Shown here piece by piece: positions 1 through 5,850 of a stretch of 5,850 bases of DNA. The notes beneath the pieces are model-generated. The model had not been told where the DNA came from, searched no databases, and was given only the letters and a program-made list of their open reading frames with translations. The stretch lies in contig JALXCG010000454.1 of assembly GCA_026991065.1 (NCBI GenBank), positions 1 through 5,850 of the forward strand. The letters run 5' to 3'. Each line of letters opens with the position of its first letter. Positions within the stretch are counted from its first letter, which is position 1. The translations under genes and the position numbers were made by a program. Source of the stretch: Gemmatimonadota bacterium. Lineage in GTDB: Bacteria; GCA-2686955.

Positions 1-283
1 CGCCGGCCCCCGGGAGATCGGGCAGAGGGCTTGGCGTGGGGCGCGAGAGCTGGAAATAGGCGCCCAGCAAAAGCGGTCGGTGCCGGCACCGCGACATCGG
101 TTCACCAGCACCGGACCAGTTGCTCCGTGGCCCCTGAAGAGGCAGCGACTGTCGTTCGGAGGGGAGGGGGCGATGCCCGGACTGCGGCCGGCGGAGTGGC
201 GTCGCGGTGGAAGCGCGGGGCTGGTGCACTTAAAGAATGAAGAGGATGGGGAGGGCGTGAGGTTGTGGCGCGGCCGGAGGTCG
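1..283. other. Leading region with no recognised gene
   Basis: No recognisable protein, tRNA or rRNA is visible in these 283 nt. The reading frame starting at position 2 stays open on the plus strand through to about 760, but its product is rich in Arg, Gly and Ala, resembles nothing I know, and continues as the antisense of the hemerythrin gene, so I treat it as a GC-driven shadow. A purine-rich stretch at about 157-175 (GGAGGGGAGGGGG before an ATG) mimics a ribosome binding site but serves only that shadow frame. No hairpin followed by a T-run is seen downstream of the hemerythrin stop. A 14-bp palindrome lies at 78-91 and is listed separately. Confidence 0.5.
78..91. repeat. 14-bp perfect palindrome in non-coding DNA
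   Basis: The sequence CGGTGCCGGCACCG reads the same on both strands, centred between positions 84 and 85. The flanks extend it imperfectly: GTCG at 76-79 can also pair with CGAC at 92-95 if one base is bulged. It lies about 190 nt beyond the hemerythrin stop codon. With no loop and no T-tract it is not a typical terminator. It could be a protein-binding site or a chance palindrome, which is not rare in such GC-rich DNA. Confidence 0.35.
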
Positions 284-694
284 TCAGGCGCGATCGAGAA
301 GCGGGTAGAGTTCGGCATCCTCGCGGTCGACGCGGGCTTCGAGGGTGGCGAGGATGAGCCAGGTGGCCTGGGCGAATTCGAGGGGATGGGCTTCGATCTC
401 GCTGCGCTGCCATTTGCTGGTGTAGCGGATCACGGTCTCCAGCAGGACGCCCATTTCGGCCGCGAAGGCGCGCGCGGTTTCACGCACGCGGGCGTCGGAA
501 TGCTGCTCCAGGATGGAGTAGATGGTGCGCTCCTCGGCGATCAGGTGACGGCTGAGTTTGCCGTTGAAATCGTTCAGGGAGGAGCGGATGAGAGCGGCCT
601 CCTCGACCGTTTTGCCCATGCGGATCAGGCGGGTGATTTCTCCGGTGACCGTGAGGATTTCATGATGCTGCTGGCGCATTGCTGCGGTGCGCAT
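284..694 (-). CDS. Hemerythrin-fold (HHE-like) domain protein
   Basis: This is a 136-residue cytosolic protein, the usual size of a single-domain bacterial hemerythrin, a four-helix bundle that in canonical members binds O2 or NO at a di-iron centre. Visible landmarks are HHE at residues 10-12, HLIAEE at 50-55 (the H-x3-E ligand pair H50/E54) and REDAELYPLL at 124-133 with D126. The His expected five residues before D126 is Arg (R121), and where a third-helix E-H is usual there is E80-M81, so the canonical iron set is incomplete. From memory, a divergent proteobacterial group shares this pattern (EMG, then Y-x3-W, then R-x4-D-x2-LYP). The ATG at 694 is chosen because GGGAG lies 7 nt upstream; the frame extends to 769, but that extension is Pro/Ser-rich and lacks family features. 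The gene lies 111 nt downstream of the MCP on the same strand and may be cotranscribed with it. Family is fairly sure; iron binding is uncertain. Confidence 0.85.
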   Translation of the reverse strand: MRTAAMRQQHHEILTVTGEITRLIRMGKTVEEAALIRSSLNDFNGKLSRHLIAEERTIYSILEQHSDARVRETARAFAAEMGVLLETVIRYTSKWQRSEIEAHPLEFAQATWLILATLEARVDREDAELYPLLDRA

Positions 695-805
695 GGCCTC
701 TCTCCCGCAATGAGCACTGGGTGGGGTTGCCTTGGAGTTAGGATCGCCCGCGGGGGGTGACCAATCCATGATAACCTGACTCTGGAGAGAAAACGCACAG
801 GGTGG
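695..805. other. Intergenic spacer between MCP and hemerythrin genes
   Basis: This 111-nt gap separates the MCP stop codon from the hemerythrin start on the minus strand. It contains the hemerythrin ribosome binding site (GGGAG on the minus strand, plus-strand positions 702-706). I see no hairpin followed by a T-run in the minus direction, so read-through from the MCP is plausible. The spacer is also long enough to hold a separate promoter, but no convincing -35/-10 pair was seen. Confidence 0.45.
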
Positions 806-2359
806 TCAAAAGGAGGTCAGAACGTCCAGTGGGAGCATCGCTTCGAGATCGGCCTGCTCCTGGGACAGGGGAGACGAGGTGCGCTCCGGGACGGCCGGGG
901 TCGAGAGCGGGCGGGGCGCGGTTCCGGCGTCGGTGCCTCCAAGGTTGAAACGCCCCGTGAGTTCGCGCAGGGATTCGGCCTGTTGCAGGAGCTGCTGGGC
1001 GGCGGCGGCCGATTCCTCCGAAGCGGAGGCGGTGTTCTGGGCAACATCACCGACCTGGGCGACACCGGCGGAGATCTGCGAGACTCCGCCCTGCTGCTGC
1101 TCCGAGGCCTGGGCGATCTCCTGCATCATGTTGCTGACCTCTATGACGCGCTTGCTGATGGCGTCGAGGCCGCGGCGTACCTCTTGCGTGAGGGAGACAC
1201 CTTGGGAGGTGCTTTGCACCGCCTGGCCGATCAGTTCGGCGGTTCCCTTGGCGGAATCGGCGCTGCGAATGGCAAGATTGCGGACCTCTTCGGCGACCAC
1301 GGCGAAGCCCTTGCCGGCTTCTCCGGCGCGGGCCGCTTCGACCGCGGCGTTGAGTGCCAGGAGATTGGTCTGGAAGGCGATTTCGTCAATCTCCTTGACG
1401 ATGGTTGCGGTCTGATCGGCCGACTTCTGGATCGCTTCCATCGCCTCGGCGAGCCTCCCGATCTCCTGCATGCTGGATTTGAGATCGCTGGTGGCGGAAT
1501 CGGTGGTGCCACGGGCACGCGAGGCGAATTCCGCGTTTTGCGTTGCCGATGCGGTCATCTGGTTGAGGCTGGCGGAGATCTGCTGGACGGCGCTGGCTTG
1601 TTCGCTGGCGCCTTCGGCGAGGGATTGACTGCCGCTGGCGATCTCCTTGGCCGCCATGGTGACCTGCTCGGCGGCGGCGCGAACCTGGGCCAAGCTGGTG
1701 TCGAGATTGCCGATGGCCAGGTTGAGCGAGGCGGCGAGGGTGCCGAATTCGCCCGGGTAGTCGTTGGTGATCCGGGCGCGCAGGTCGCCGCCGGCGACTC
1801 TGTTGAGCGTGGCCGAGGCGTCCTGGAGAGGCTGGACGATGGTGTCGACCATCGTGTTGACTTGCTGTAGAAGATCGTGGAATGAGCCGGAGACATGAGC
1901 GGGGTCGGTGCGCGCGGAGAGGTTGCCGCTGGAAATCTCGCGGGCGAGGACACGCAGAGAGTGCAGCACCGTGCGTTGATCCGATTCATCGACGAGGAGT
2001 TCGATCCCGCCGATCGGCTCCCCTTTGGCGTCGAAAAGCGGGGTGCAGAGGGCCTGGACGGCGAGTTCGCTGCCGTCGCGGGCGCGGGTGCTGGTGTGGG
2101 CGGTTTCGCTGGCGCCGGTTTGCATCGCTCGGCGAAGGGCGCAGTCGCCGGTGCTGCAGAGTGGCGTCCGGCAGACTTCGCCGCAGTTCATCTTGCCGAC
2201 GACCTCTTCGCGGGAATAGCCGAGAGTGTTCAGGAGATGGTCGCTGATGTGGAGGATGGTGAGGTCGCGGTCGACCACAAATGCGCTCGTGCCAAGATGA
2301 GTAATTGCGTTGTTCAGGTCGATCCCGTGGCCGTCCTGACGATGCAGTCTGAAAAGCAT
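806..2359 (-). CDS. Soluble methyl-accepting chemotaxis protein with Cys-containing PAS domain
   Basis: A 517-residue chemoreceptor that would signal to CheA/CheW. Domains in order: an N-terminal PAS domain (about 18-125, with [14 protein letters not shown] and [11 protein letters not shown]); two HAMP-like segments (about 130-175 and 177-225, the second with VAGGDLRAR and [11 protein letters not shown]); and a long MCP coiled coil with the hairpin tip at about 323-372 ([20 protein letters not shown], then [15 protein letters not shown]). Likely methylation sites lie around 251-260 and 445-455 (ASASEES). No membrane segment or signal peptide is present, so it should be cytoplasmic. The PAS domain carries C59, C63, C68 and C73 (spacing x3, x4, x4), a pattern I recall from other MCP PAS domains; the ligand is unknown, and redox, metal or haem sensing is inference. 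No CheR/CheB-binding C-terminal pentapeptide is seen; it ends DVLTSF. The ATG at 2359 is chosen because AGGAG lies 7 nt upstream; the open frame beyond it, to 2692, is Arg/Pro-rich shadow. Confidence 0.95.
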   Translation of the reverse strand: MLFRLHRQDGHGIDLNNAITHLGTSAFVVDRDLTILHISDHLLNTLGYSREEVVGKMNCGEVCRTPLCSTGDCALRRAMQTGASETAHTSTRARDGSELAVQALCTPLFDAKGEPIGGIELLVDESDQRTVLHSLRVLAREISSGNLSARTDPAHVSGSFHDLLQQVNTMVDTIVQPLQDASATLNRVAGGDLRARITNDYPGEFGTLAASLNLAIGNLDTSLAQVRAAAEQVTMAAKEIASGSQSLAEGASEQASAVQQISASLNQMTASATQNAEFASRARGTTDSATSDLKSSMQEIGRLAEAMEAIQKSADQTATIVKEIDEIAFQTNLLALNAAVEAARAGEAGKGFAVVAEEVRNLAIRSADSAKGTAELIGQAVQSTSQGVSLTQEVRRGLDAISKRVIEVSNMMQEIAQASEQQQGGVSQISAGVAQVGDVAQNTASASEESAAAAQQLLQQAESLRELTGRFNLGGTDAGTAPRPLSTPAVPERTSSPLSQEQADLEAMLPLDVLTSF

Positions 2360-2366
2360 TCCAGGT

Positions 2367-2371
2367 CTCCT
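2367..2371 (-). promoter_or_regulatory. Ribosome binding site deciding the MCP start
   Basis: On the minus strand this reads AGGAG within AGAGGAGA, with a 7-nt spacer to the ATG at 2359. It supports the 517-residue protein over the 628-residue open frame, whose additional N-terminal sequence has no domain character. Confidence 0.75.
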
Positions 2372-2484
2372 CTGATCCCGGCGGTGCGGTGGCGGATGCG
2401 GACGGTGGACAGGGAGGTACCGAGGTGCCGAACGGCGACACCGTGGTGCCACGACGCGGTGCGTTCTTGTGCAGCGCAGGCGTG

Positions 2485-2537
2485 GTCGGGGCCTCATCTT
2501 TAGCATCGGTGGAGCGTGCGAGTCGGCTTGATCTTTA
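2485..2537. repeat. Pair of imperfect direct repeats upstream of both operons
   Basis: GTCGGGGCCTCATCTTTA at 2485-2502 and GTCGGCTTGATCTTTA at 2522-2537 share GTCGG at one end and ATCTTTA at the other; their last 11 bases match at 9 positions. Their right ends are 35 nt apart, a little over three helical turns. The second copy overlaps the candidate -10 at 2534-2539. They could be operator half-sites for a regulator of the divergent genes, or chance similarity; two imperfect copies are weak evidence. Confidence 0.3.
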
Positions 2538-2656
2538 ATTTCGGCGCGCGGGCCTGGCCGGCGGCACGGCGGAGGAGAAAAGGCCGAGATTGACTCCTGC
2601 TGCCCGTGCATGTTACGGGTTCTGTTCCTGGCCCCTTGTTGTTTCTGTGCTGCGGA

Positions 2657-3502
2657 ATGGAATCCGCGGAAACGAACCCCTTGATTGCTCAATTCCTAAT
2701 ACCGCTTGTCTACTGTGCGGGCGCGCTTCTCTACGGGCTGCATTTTGTTCGTGATGATCGGCTGTCCGGGCGCGCGGCCAGCCTGTCCCTGGGGCTGGGG
2801 GCCCTCCTGCATCTGGCGGTTCTCAGTCCCGCCGGCAGCGGCGCGCTGCAGTGCCCGGTGACTCATGAAGCGGGGTTCCTCTCTCTCTTCGCCCTGTGCG
2901 TGGTCGTGGTTTATCTGATCCTCGAACGGCAGTTTCGGCAGCGCTCCATGGGGATGATCATGGCGCCGTTCGCGGCGTTCCTCTACGTCATCTCGGTCCT
3001 CCTCGACAGTGCCGCCGGCGCGGGAACGCAGCAGGCGGTGCTCTTTCGCAGTGCGTGGTTCGGGGTGCACATCCTCGCCTCCCTGATCGCCTACGCCGCA
3101 TTTGCATTCAGCGCGGTTTCCGCCCTCATGCTGATCCTGCTCGAGCGCGCCCTCTCAGGGGCTCGCATGGGGTTGATCTTTTCCCGCTTTCCCGATCTCG
3201 ACACCCTGGACCGGATGACTTTTCGGGCCATCACGATCGGTTTTCCGGCGTTGACGGTGGGGCTGGTGAGTGGCGCGGTTTGGGCGCTCACCGATGCCCG
3301 GCAGTTGGGCTGGGCGACCGACCCCAAAACGCTGGCCGCCACTCTGGCCTGGTTGGTCTATGCCGGTTTTCTCCTTTCGCGGCCGTGGCTGGGATGGCAG
3401 GGGGTTCGTTCCGCCCGGACCGCGCTTTTCGGGTTTCTGCTGGTGCTTTTGACCCAGGCAGCGGTGGGGCCGCTGCTGAGCGGTTTCCACAGCTTTCGTT
3501 AG
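2657..3502 (+). CDS. CcsA/HemX-like cytochrome c assembly-family membrane protein
   Basis: A 281-residue integral membrane protein of the CcsA/CcmC/HemX (YpjD-like) family, whose members bind or move haem for cytochrome c maturation or, as Bacillus HemX, modulate HemA level. About eight hydrophobic segments are visible, roughly 10-30, 42-57, 72-90, 100-118, 135-163, 190-212, 226-241 and 252-270. Family landmarks are H138 in [14 protein letters not shown], the segment GAVWA then GWATDPK then [11 protein letters not shown] (206-240), and the C-terminal GFHSF with H278. The tryptophan-rich WWD motif is reduced: W219 and D222-P-K remain, but the WSWD-like core reads WATD. The ATG at 2657 is chosen because the product then begins with a short polar tail before the first membrane span. 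An in-frame GTG at 2606 is possible, and an in-frame TGA at 2591 rules out anything much earlier. Neither start has a good ribosome binding site. The hemA start follows after 11 nt, so this gene is probably the first of the haem operon and acts with haem synthesis. Confidence 0.85.
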   Translation: MESAETNPLIAQFLIPLVYCAGALLYGLHFVRDDRLSGRAASLSLGLGALLHLAVLSPAGSGALQCPVTHEAGFLSLFALCVVVVYLILERQFRQRSMGMIMAPFAAFLYVISVLLDSAAGAGTQQAVLFRSAWFGVHILASLIAYAAFAFSAVSALMLILLERALSGARMGLIFSRFPDLDTLDRMTFRAITIGFPALTVGLVSGAVWALTDARQLGWATDPKTLAATLAWLVYAGFLLSRPWLGWQGVRSARTALFGFLLVLLTQAAVGPLLSGFHSFR

Positions 3503-3513
3503 GTGCCGCTTTT

Positions 3514-4884
3514 ATGCGCCTTCATCTTCTCGGCCTGAACCACCGCTCGACACCGGTCGAGATTCGCGAAAAAGTGGCTTTTGACCACGCCGCGGTGCTG
3601 CGAGCCGGCAATGCCCTGGCGGAGGCCGGCGCCGGCGAGCGGGTGATCTTGAGTACCTGCAATCGAGCCGAGATCTACGCCGCATGGCCGGGCAGTGTGG
3701 AGGAGGGGCGCGAAGCGGCGGAGCGCTTTCTGGCCGATTTCCACGGCATTGATCGGGCCCTGCTGCGCAAGCACGCTTACCACGAGGTCGGTACCGGGGC
3801 GGTGACGCATCTGCTGCGCGTGGCGTCGAGCCTTGATTCGCAGATCATCGGTGAGTCGGAGATTCTGCGGCAGGTTCGTGAGGCGCATGAAACCGCCCGC
3901 GAAGCGGGCTGGACCGGTCCTTTCTTTAATCGTCTCTTCGCCACCGCGATCGAGACCGGCAAGCGGGTGCGCACCGAGACCGCGATCGGCCAGTCCACCA
4001 CCTCGGTGGCGTTTGCGGCGGTGCAGTTGGCGCGCAAGCTCTTCGGCAAATTCCACCACCGCACGGCGCTGGTGATCGGTGCCGGGGAGATGGCCGAGCA
4101 GGTGGCGCGCTATCTGATCGATGGCAAGGTCTCCCACCTGATTGTCGCCAACCGGAGCCGCGAGCACGCAGTGGAGCTGTTGGCCGCGCTGCCGTCGCGG
4201 CCCGGTGGGGTGATCGGGCTGGATGAGTTGGAGGATGCGCTGGTCGATGCGGACTTGGTGACCACCTCAACGGCGGCCACGGAACCGGTGCTGAGCGCTT
4301 CTCTGGTGCGCAGGGCGATGCGGAGGCGCAAGAATCGCCCGCTTTTCATCGTCGATATTGCGGTGCCGCGCGACGTTGATCCGGCGGTGAGCGAACTCTA
4401 CAACACCTATCTCTACCACATCGATGATCTCAAGCAGGTGGTGCGCGCCGGCGAAGCGCGGCGGCGGGCGGAGGCCGTGGTTGCGGAGACGCTGATCAAG
4501 GGCGAGGTGTGCGCATTTGCCCGTTGGGTCGAGGAGCGGGCGGTGGTGCCGGCGATCGCGACTTTGCGCCGCCGGGGGCACCAGGTTGCCGAGCAGGAGG
4601 TGGAGCGCGTGTTGCGCCGTCTCGGCGACCAACTCTCCAGCGGAGACCAGCAGTTGATCCGCCATCTGGGAGATGCGATTGTGGCCAAGCTCCTGCACCA
4701 ACCGACGGTGCGCCTGAAGGAGGCGGCCGCGAACGGTCATGCCGGCGATCATGTCGAGGCGTTGCGCTATCTTTTCGCTCTGGATGAGGGCCCGGAGGGG
4801 CACCTGAATGGGCGTTTGACCCCATCGGCGAAGGCGGGGGCGGAGGATCCCTGTCGCGAGCATCGCGCGCGCCGGATCTCTTAG
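3514..4884 (+). CDS. hemA: Glutamyl-tRNA reductase
   Basis: Catalyses the NADPH-dependent reduction of glutamyl-tRNA(Glu) to glutamate-1-semialdehyde, the first committed step of C5-pathway tetrapyrrole synthesis, in the cytosol. The 456-residue product shows the family signatures in order: GLNHRSTPVEIREKVAF (7-23); ILSTCNRAEIYA (45-56) with the catalytic nucleophile C49; the conserved H98 in the run before SSLDSQIIGESEILRQV (105-121); SVAFAAVQLA (164-173); the nucleotide-binding loop VIGAGEMAEQ (187-196); ANRS (212-215); IVDIAVPRDVDP (279-290); and a C-terminal helical dimerisation region (about 310-425). A polar tail of about 30 residues follows, slightly longer than many homologues. The ATG at 3514 is set by the N-terminal GLNH motif, with a modest AGGTG 8 nt upstream; the frame remains open to 2896, but that part is antisense or off-frame to ccsA. 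It sits between the membrane protein and hemC with short gaps, consistent with one transcript. Confidence 0.98.
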   Translation: MRLHLLGLNHRSTPVEIREKVAFDHAAVLRAGNALAEAGAGERVILSTCNRAEIYAAWPGSVEEGREAAERFLADFHGIDRALLRKHAYHEVGTGAVTHLLRVASSLDSQIIGESEILRQVREAHETAREAGWTGPFFNRLFATAIETGKRVRTETAIGQSTTSVAFAAVQLARKLFGKFHHRTALVIGAGEMAEQVARYLIDGKVSHLIVANRSREHAVELLAALPSRPGGVIGLDELEDALVDADLVTTSTAATEPVLSASLVRRAMRRRKNRPLFIVDIAVPRDVDPAVSELYNTYLYHIDDLKQVVRAGEARRRAEAVVAETLIKGEVCAFARWVEERAVVPAIATLRRRGHQVAEQEVERVLRRLGDQLSSGDQQLIRHLGDAIVAKLLHQPTVRLKEAAANGHAGDHVEALRYLFALDEGPEGHLNGRLTPSAKAGAEDPCREHRARRIS

Positions 4885-4891
4885 CGAGCGA

Positions 4892-4897
4892 GAGGAG
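4892..4897 (+). promoter_or_regulatory. hemC ribosome binding site with ambiguous start
   Basis: GAGGAG at 4892-4897 lies between hemA and hemC. Three in-frame starts follow: GTG at 4897 overlaps it, ATG at 4900 is only 2 nt away, and TTG at 4906 is 8 nt away, the best spacing. The ATG is kept as the annotated start because it is the standard codon and puts R11 at the same number as in E. coli HemC. TTG cannot be excluded. Confidence 0.5.
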
Positions 4898-4899
4898 TG

Positions 4900-5820
4900 A
4901 TGAGTTTGGCAACCCTGCGCATCGGTACACGTGGATCGGATCTGGCGCTTTGGCAGGCGCGCTATGTCGCGGACGCACTGCGCCGCCTGGATGGCGACCG
5001 GGCGGTTGAGATCAAAGTGATCCGGACCATCGGCGATCGGGTTCTCGATCGGCCGATCGCCGCGGTCGGCACGCAAGGGGTGTTCGTCAAGGAGGTCCAG
5101 GAGGAGTTGCTCCAGGGGCGTGTCGATCTTGCCGTGCATAGCATGAAGGATCTGGAGACGCAGGCCGTGGAGGGGCTGATTCTGGCGGCGGTGCCGCCGC
5201 GCGGGGCGGTGGCTGATGTGCTGGTCGCACCCGGGTTTCATTCGCTCTCGGAGCTGCCGCAAGGCGCCCGCATCGGCACCGGGTCGCCGCGACGACGGGC
5301 GCAGTTGCTGCATCTGCGCCCGGATCTGGAGATGGTGCCGGTTCGCGGCAACGTGCCGGGGCGGATCGAGCGGGTTGCCGAAGCTGGTTTGACCGGTGTG
5401 GTGCTGGCCGAGGCGGGGCTGGTGCGCTTGGGACTGGGCGGACGGATCTCTTTTACGCTCTCGCTGGATGAGGTGCTGCCGGCGCCCGGGCAGGGGGCTC
5501 TGGCGATCGAGTGCCGGGCCGACGATGCCGCAACCCGGATGGCTCTGGCGCCGCTCCATGACGCTGCCACGGGTGCCGCGACGCGGGCCGAGCGCGCGCT
5601 GCTGCGGGGGCTGGGAGGCGGCTGTCACGCGCCGATCGGTGCTTTTGCTCAGGTCTGGGCCGGGCGCACGCTGGTTCTGGAGGGAGGGGTTGCGGCGCCC
5701 GACGGTCACGCGGTGGAGCGCGCGACGCTGCGCGGTGACGTGGAGGAGGCCGCGGCTCTCGGCGAGCGGCTGGCCGCGCTTCTGCTTCAGCGAGGTGTGG
5801 AACCGTGGCTGGCGGAGTAG
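4900..5820 (+). CDS. hemC: Hydroxymethylbilane synthase (porphobilinogen deaminase)
   Basis: Joins four porphobilinogen molecules into hydroxymethylbilane, using a covalently bound dipyrromethane cofactor, in the cytosol. The 306-residue length is normal. Substrate and cofactor residues fall at the E. coli numbers: R11 and S13 (IGTRGS), K83 and D84 (HSMKD), R131 and R132 (SPRRR), R149 and R155 (VRGNVPGR), R176 (GLVRLG), and the cofactor-attaching C242 in GGGCHAPIGAFA. PGQGALAIECR (196-206) is the conserved hinge of domain 2. Minor departures are HSMKDLET where HSMKDVPT is usual, and G154 where Thr is common. It follows hemA after 15 nt, so the two are almost certainly cotranscribed. A start at TTG 4906 is possible. 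The last nine codons or so form the left arm of the perfect inverted repeat at 5779-5850. The sequence ends too soon to show whether hemD follows, as is common. Confidence 0.98.
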   Translation: MSLATLRIGTRGSDLALWQARYVADALRRLDGDRAVEIKVIRTIGDRVLDRPIAAVGTQGVFVKEVQEELLQGRVDLAVHSMKDLETQAVEGLILAAVPPRGAVADVLVAPGFHSLSELPQGARIGTGSPRRRAQLLHLRPDLEMVPVRGNVPGRIERVAEAGLTGVVLAEAGLVRLGLGGRISFTLSLDEVLPAPGQGALAIECRADDAATRMALAPLHDAATGAATRAERALLRGLGGGCHAPIGAFAQVWAGRTLVLEGGVAAPDGHAVERATLRGDVEEAAALGERLAALLLQRGVEPWLAE

Positions 5821-5850
5821 GCGCGGTTCCACACCTCGCTGAAGCAGAAG
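5779..5850. repeat. Perfect 27-bp inverted repeat around the hemC stop codon
   Basis: The arm at 5779-5805, inside the hemC 3' end, is exactly the reverse complement of 5824-5850. The 18-nt loop at 5806-5823 contains the last hemC codons and the TAG stop. The right arm stops only because the window does, so the true arm may be longer; the next matching base at 5851 would be C (opposite G5778). As RNA this would be an extremely stable stem-loop, but no T-tract is visible. It could be a transcript-end structure or, given the perfect match at a sequence edge, a fold-back assembly or amplification artefact. Confidence 0.8.

Larger units (their letters stand above)
2360..2656. promoter_or_regulatory. 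Divergent intergenic region between the MCP and the haem cluster
   Basis: About 297 nt separate the two divergent starts, so both promoters should lie here. The most AT-rich point is 2528-2540; TTTAAT at 2534-2539 is a possible -10 for the rightward haem genes, but no good -35 sits 16-18 nt upstream. Two similar elements ending ATCTTTA lie at 2485-2502 and 2522-2537 (listed separately). A short inverted repeat, CGTGG-TG-CCACG, occupies 2442-2453. GGAGGAG at 2571-2577 looks like a strong ribosome binding site but is too far from the first in-frame ccsA start to serve it. No sigma-28 or sigma-54 promoter fits for the chemoreceptor. These assignments are inference from position and weak motifs. 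Confidence 0.4.
2657..5820 (+). other. Probable ccsA/hemX-hemA-hemC operon
   Basis: Three same-strand genes are spaced 11 nt and 15 nt apart with no terminator between them. From recalled genome layouts, a CcsA/HemX-family gene directly ahead of hemA and hemC recurs, as in the Bacillus hemA-hemX-hemC cluster and in Desulfuromonadia. Cotranscription is inferred from spacing alone; the promoter is expected in 2360-2656. Confidence 0.75.

Noticed and set aside
45-95. Words resembling a Cas9 tracrRNA/sgRNA scaffold (GAGCTGGAAATAG, then GTCGGTGCC)
   Set aside because: The similarity is limited to two short words. There is no T-rich anti-repeat, no terminator T-run, no repeat array and no cas gene nearby, so I regard it as coincidence.
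80-760. 226-codon plus-strand frame over the left end
   Set aside because: Most of it is antisense to the hemerythrin gene, which has recognisable family motifs; the Gly/Asp-rich product resembles nothing known.
2430-2455. Sigma-54-like TGGCAC on the minus strand upstream of the MCP
   Set aside because: After TGGCAC and five bases the sequence reads TGTC rather than TTGC, so the essential -12 GC is missing at the right spacing.
2360-2692. N-terminal extension of the MCP to 628 residues
   Set aside because: The added 111 residues are Arg/Pro-rich without structure, and the ATG at 2359 has a well-placed AGGAG. The PAS domain begins shortly after that ATG.
2896-3513. 206-codon in-frame extension upstream of hemA
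   Set aside because: It overlaps ccsA in another frame and lacks HemA features; the conserved GLNH motif begins a few residues after the ATG at 3514.
4267-5832. 521-codon open frame on the minus strand, antisense to hemA and hemC
   Set aside because: Its product is rich in Arg, Gln, Pro and His with no domain character, and both hemA and hemC on the other strand have complete catalytic motifs. Long antisense frames are common in GC-rich coding DNA.

Overview
This is a GC-rich bacterial chromosome segment with five confident protein-coding genes in two divergent blocks. Leftward (minus strand) are a soluble methyl-accepting chemotaxis protein (806-2359) and, 111 nt downstream of it, a small hemerythrin-fold protein (284-694). 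Rightward (plus strand) is a tight haem-biosynthesis cluster: a CcsA/HemX-like membrane protein (2657-3502), glutamyl-tRNA reductase hemA (3514-4884) and hydroxymethylbilane synthase hemC (4900-5820), separated by only 11 and 15 nt. About 300 nt of non-coding DNA (2360-2656) separates the two blocks and should hold both promoters. The first 283 nt hold no gene I recognise.

Organism: HemA shows that 5-aminolevulinate is made by the C5 (glutamyl-tRNA) route. That argues against typical alphaproteobacteria, which use ALA synthase. Together with the ccsA/hemX-hemA-hemC order, the MCP and the hemerythrin, it fits a motile, redox- or oxygen-responsive Gram-negative bacterium, for example a gammaproteobacterium, a Desulfuromonadia-like lineage or a deep-branching proteobacterial group. 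I cannot place it more precisely from sequence alone.

How the genes may work together: HemA reduces glutamyl-tRNA to glutamate-1-semialdehyde and HemC later builds the linear tetrapyrrole from porphobilinogen. The membrane protein upstream belongs to the family that handles haem for cytochrome c assembly or, as HemX, tunes HemA level. The leftward genes look like a cytoplasmic sensory pair. The MCP has a PAS domain with a four-cysteine cluster and no membrane segment. The hemerythrin-fold protein has lost several canonical iron-ligand histidines.

The oddest feature is at the right edge: a perfect 27-bp inverted repeat whose left arm is the 3' end of hemC and whose right arm runs exactly to the last base. 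It could be a contig-end fold-back artefact or a real, very strong hairpin around the hemC stop codon. Otherwise the window looks like ordinary core metabolism plus a signalling pair; I see no CRISPR, mobile element or clearly new system.
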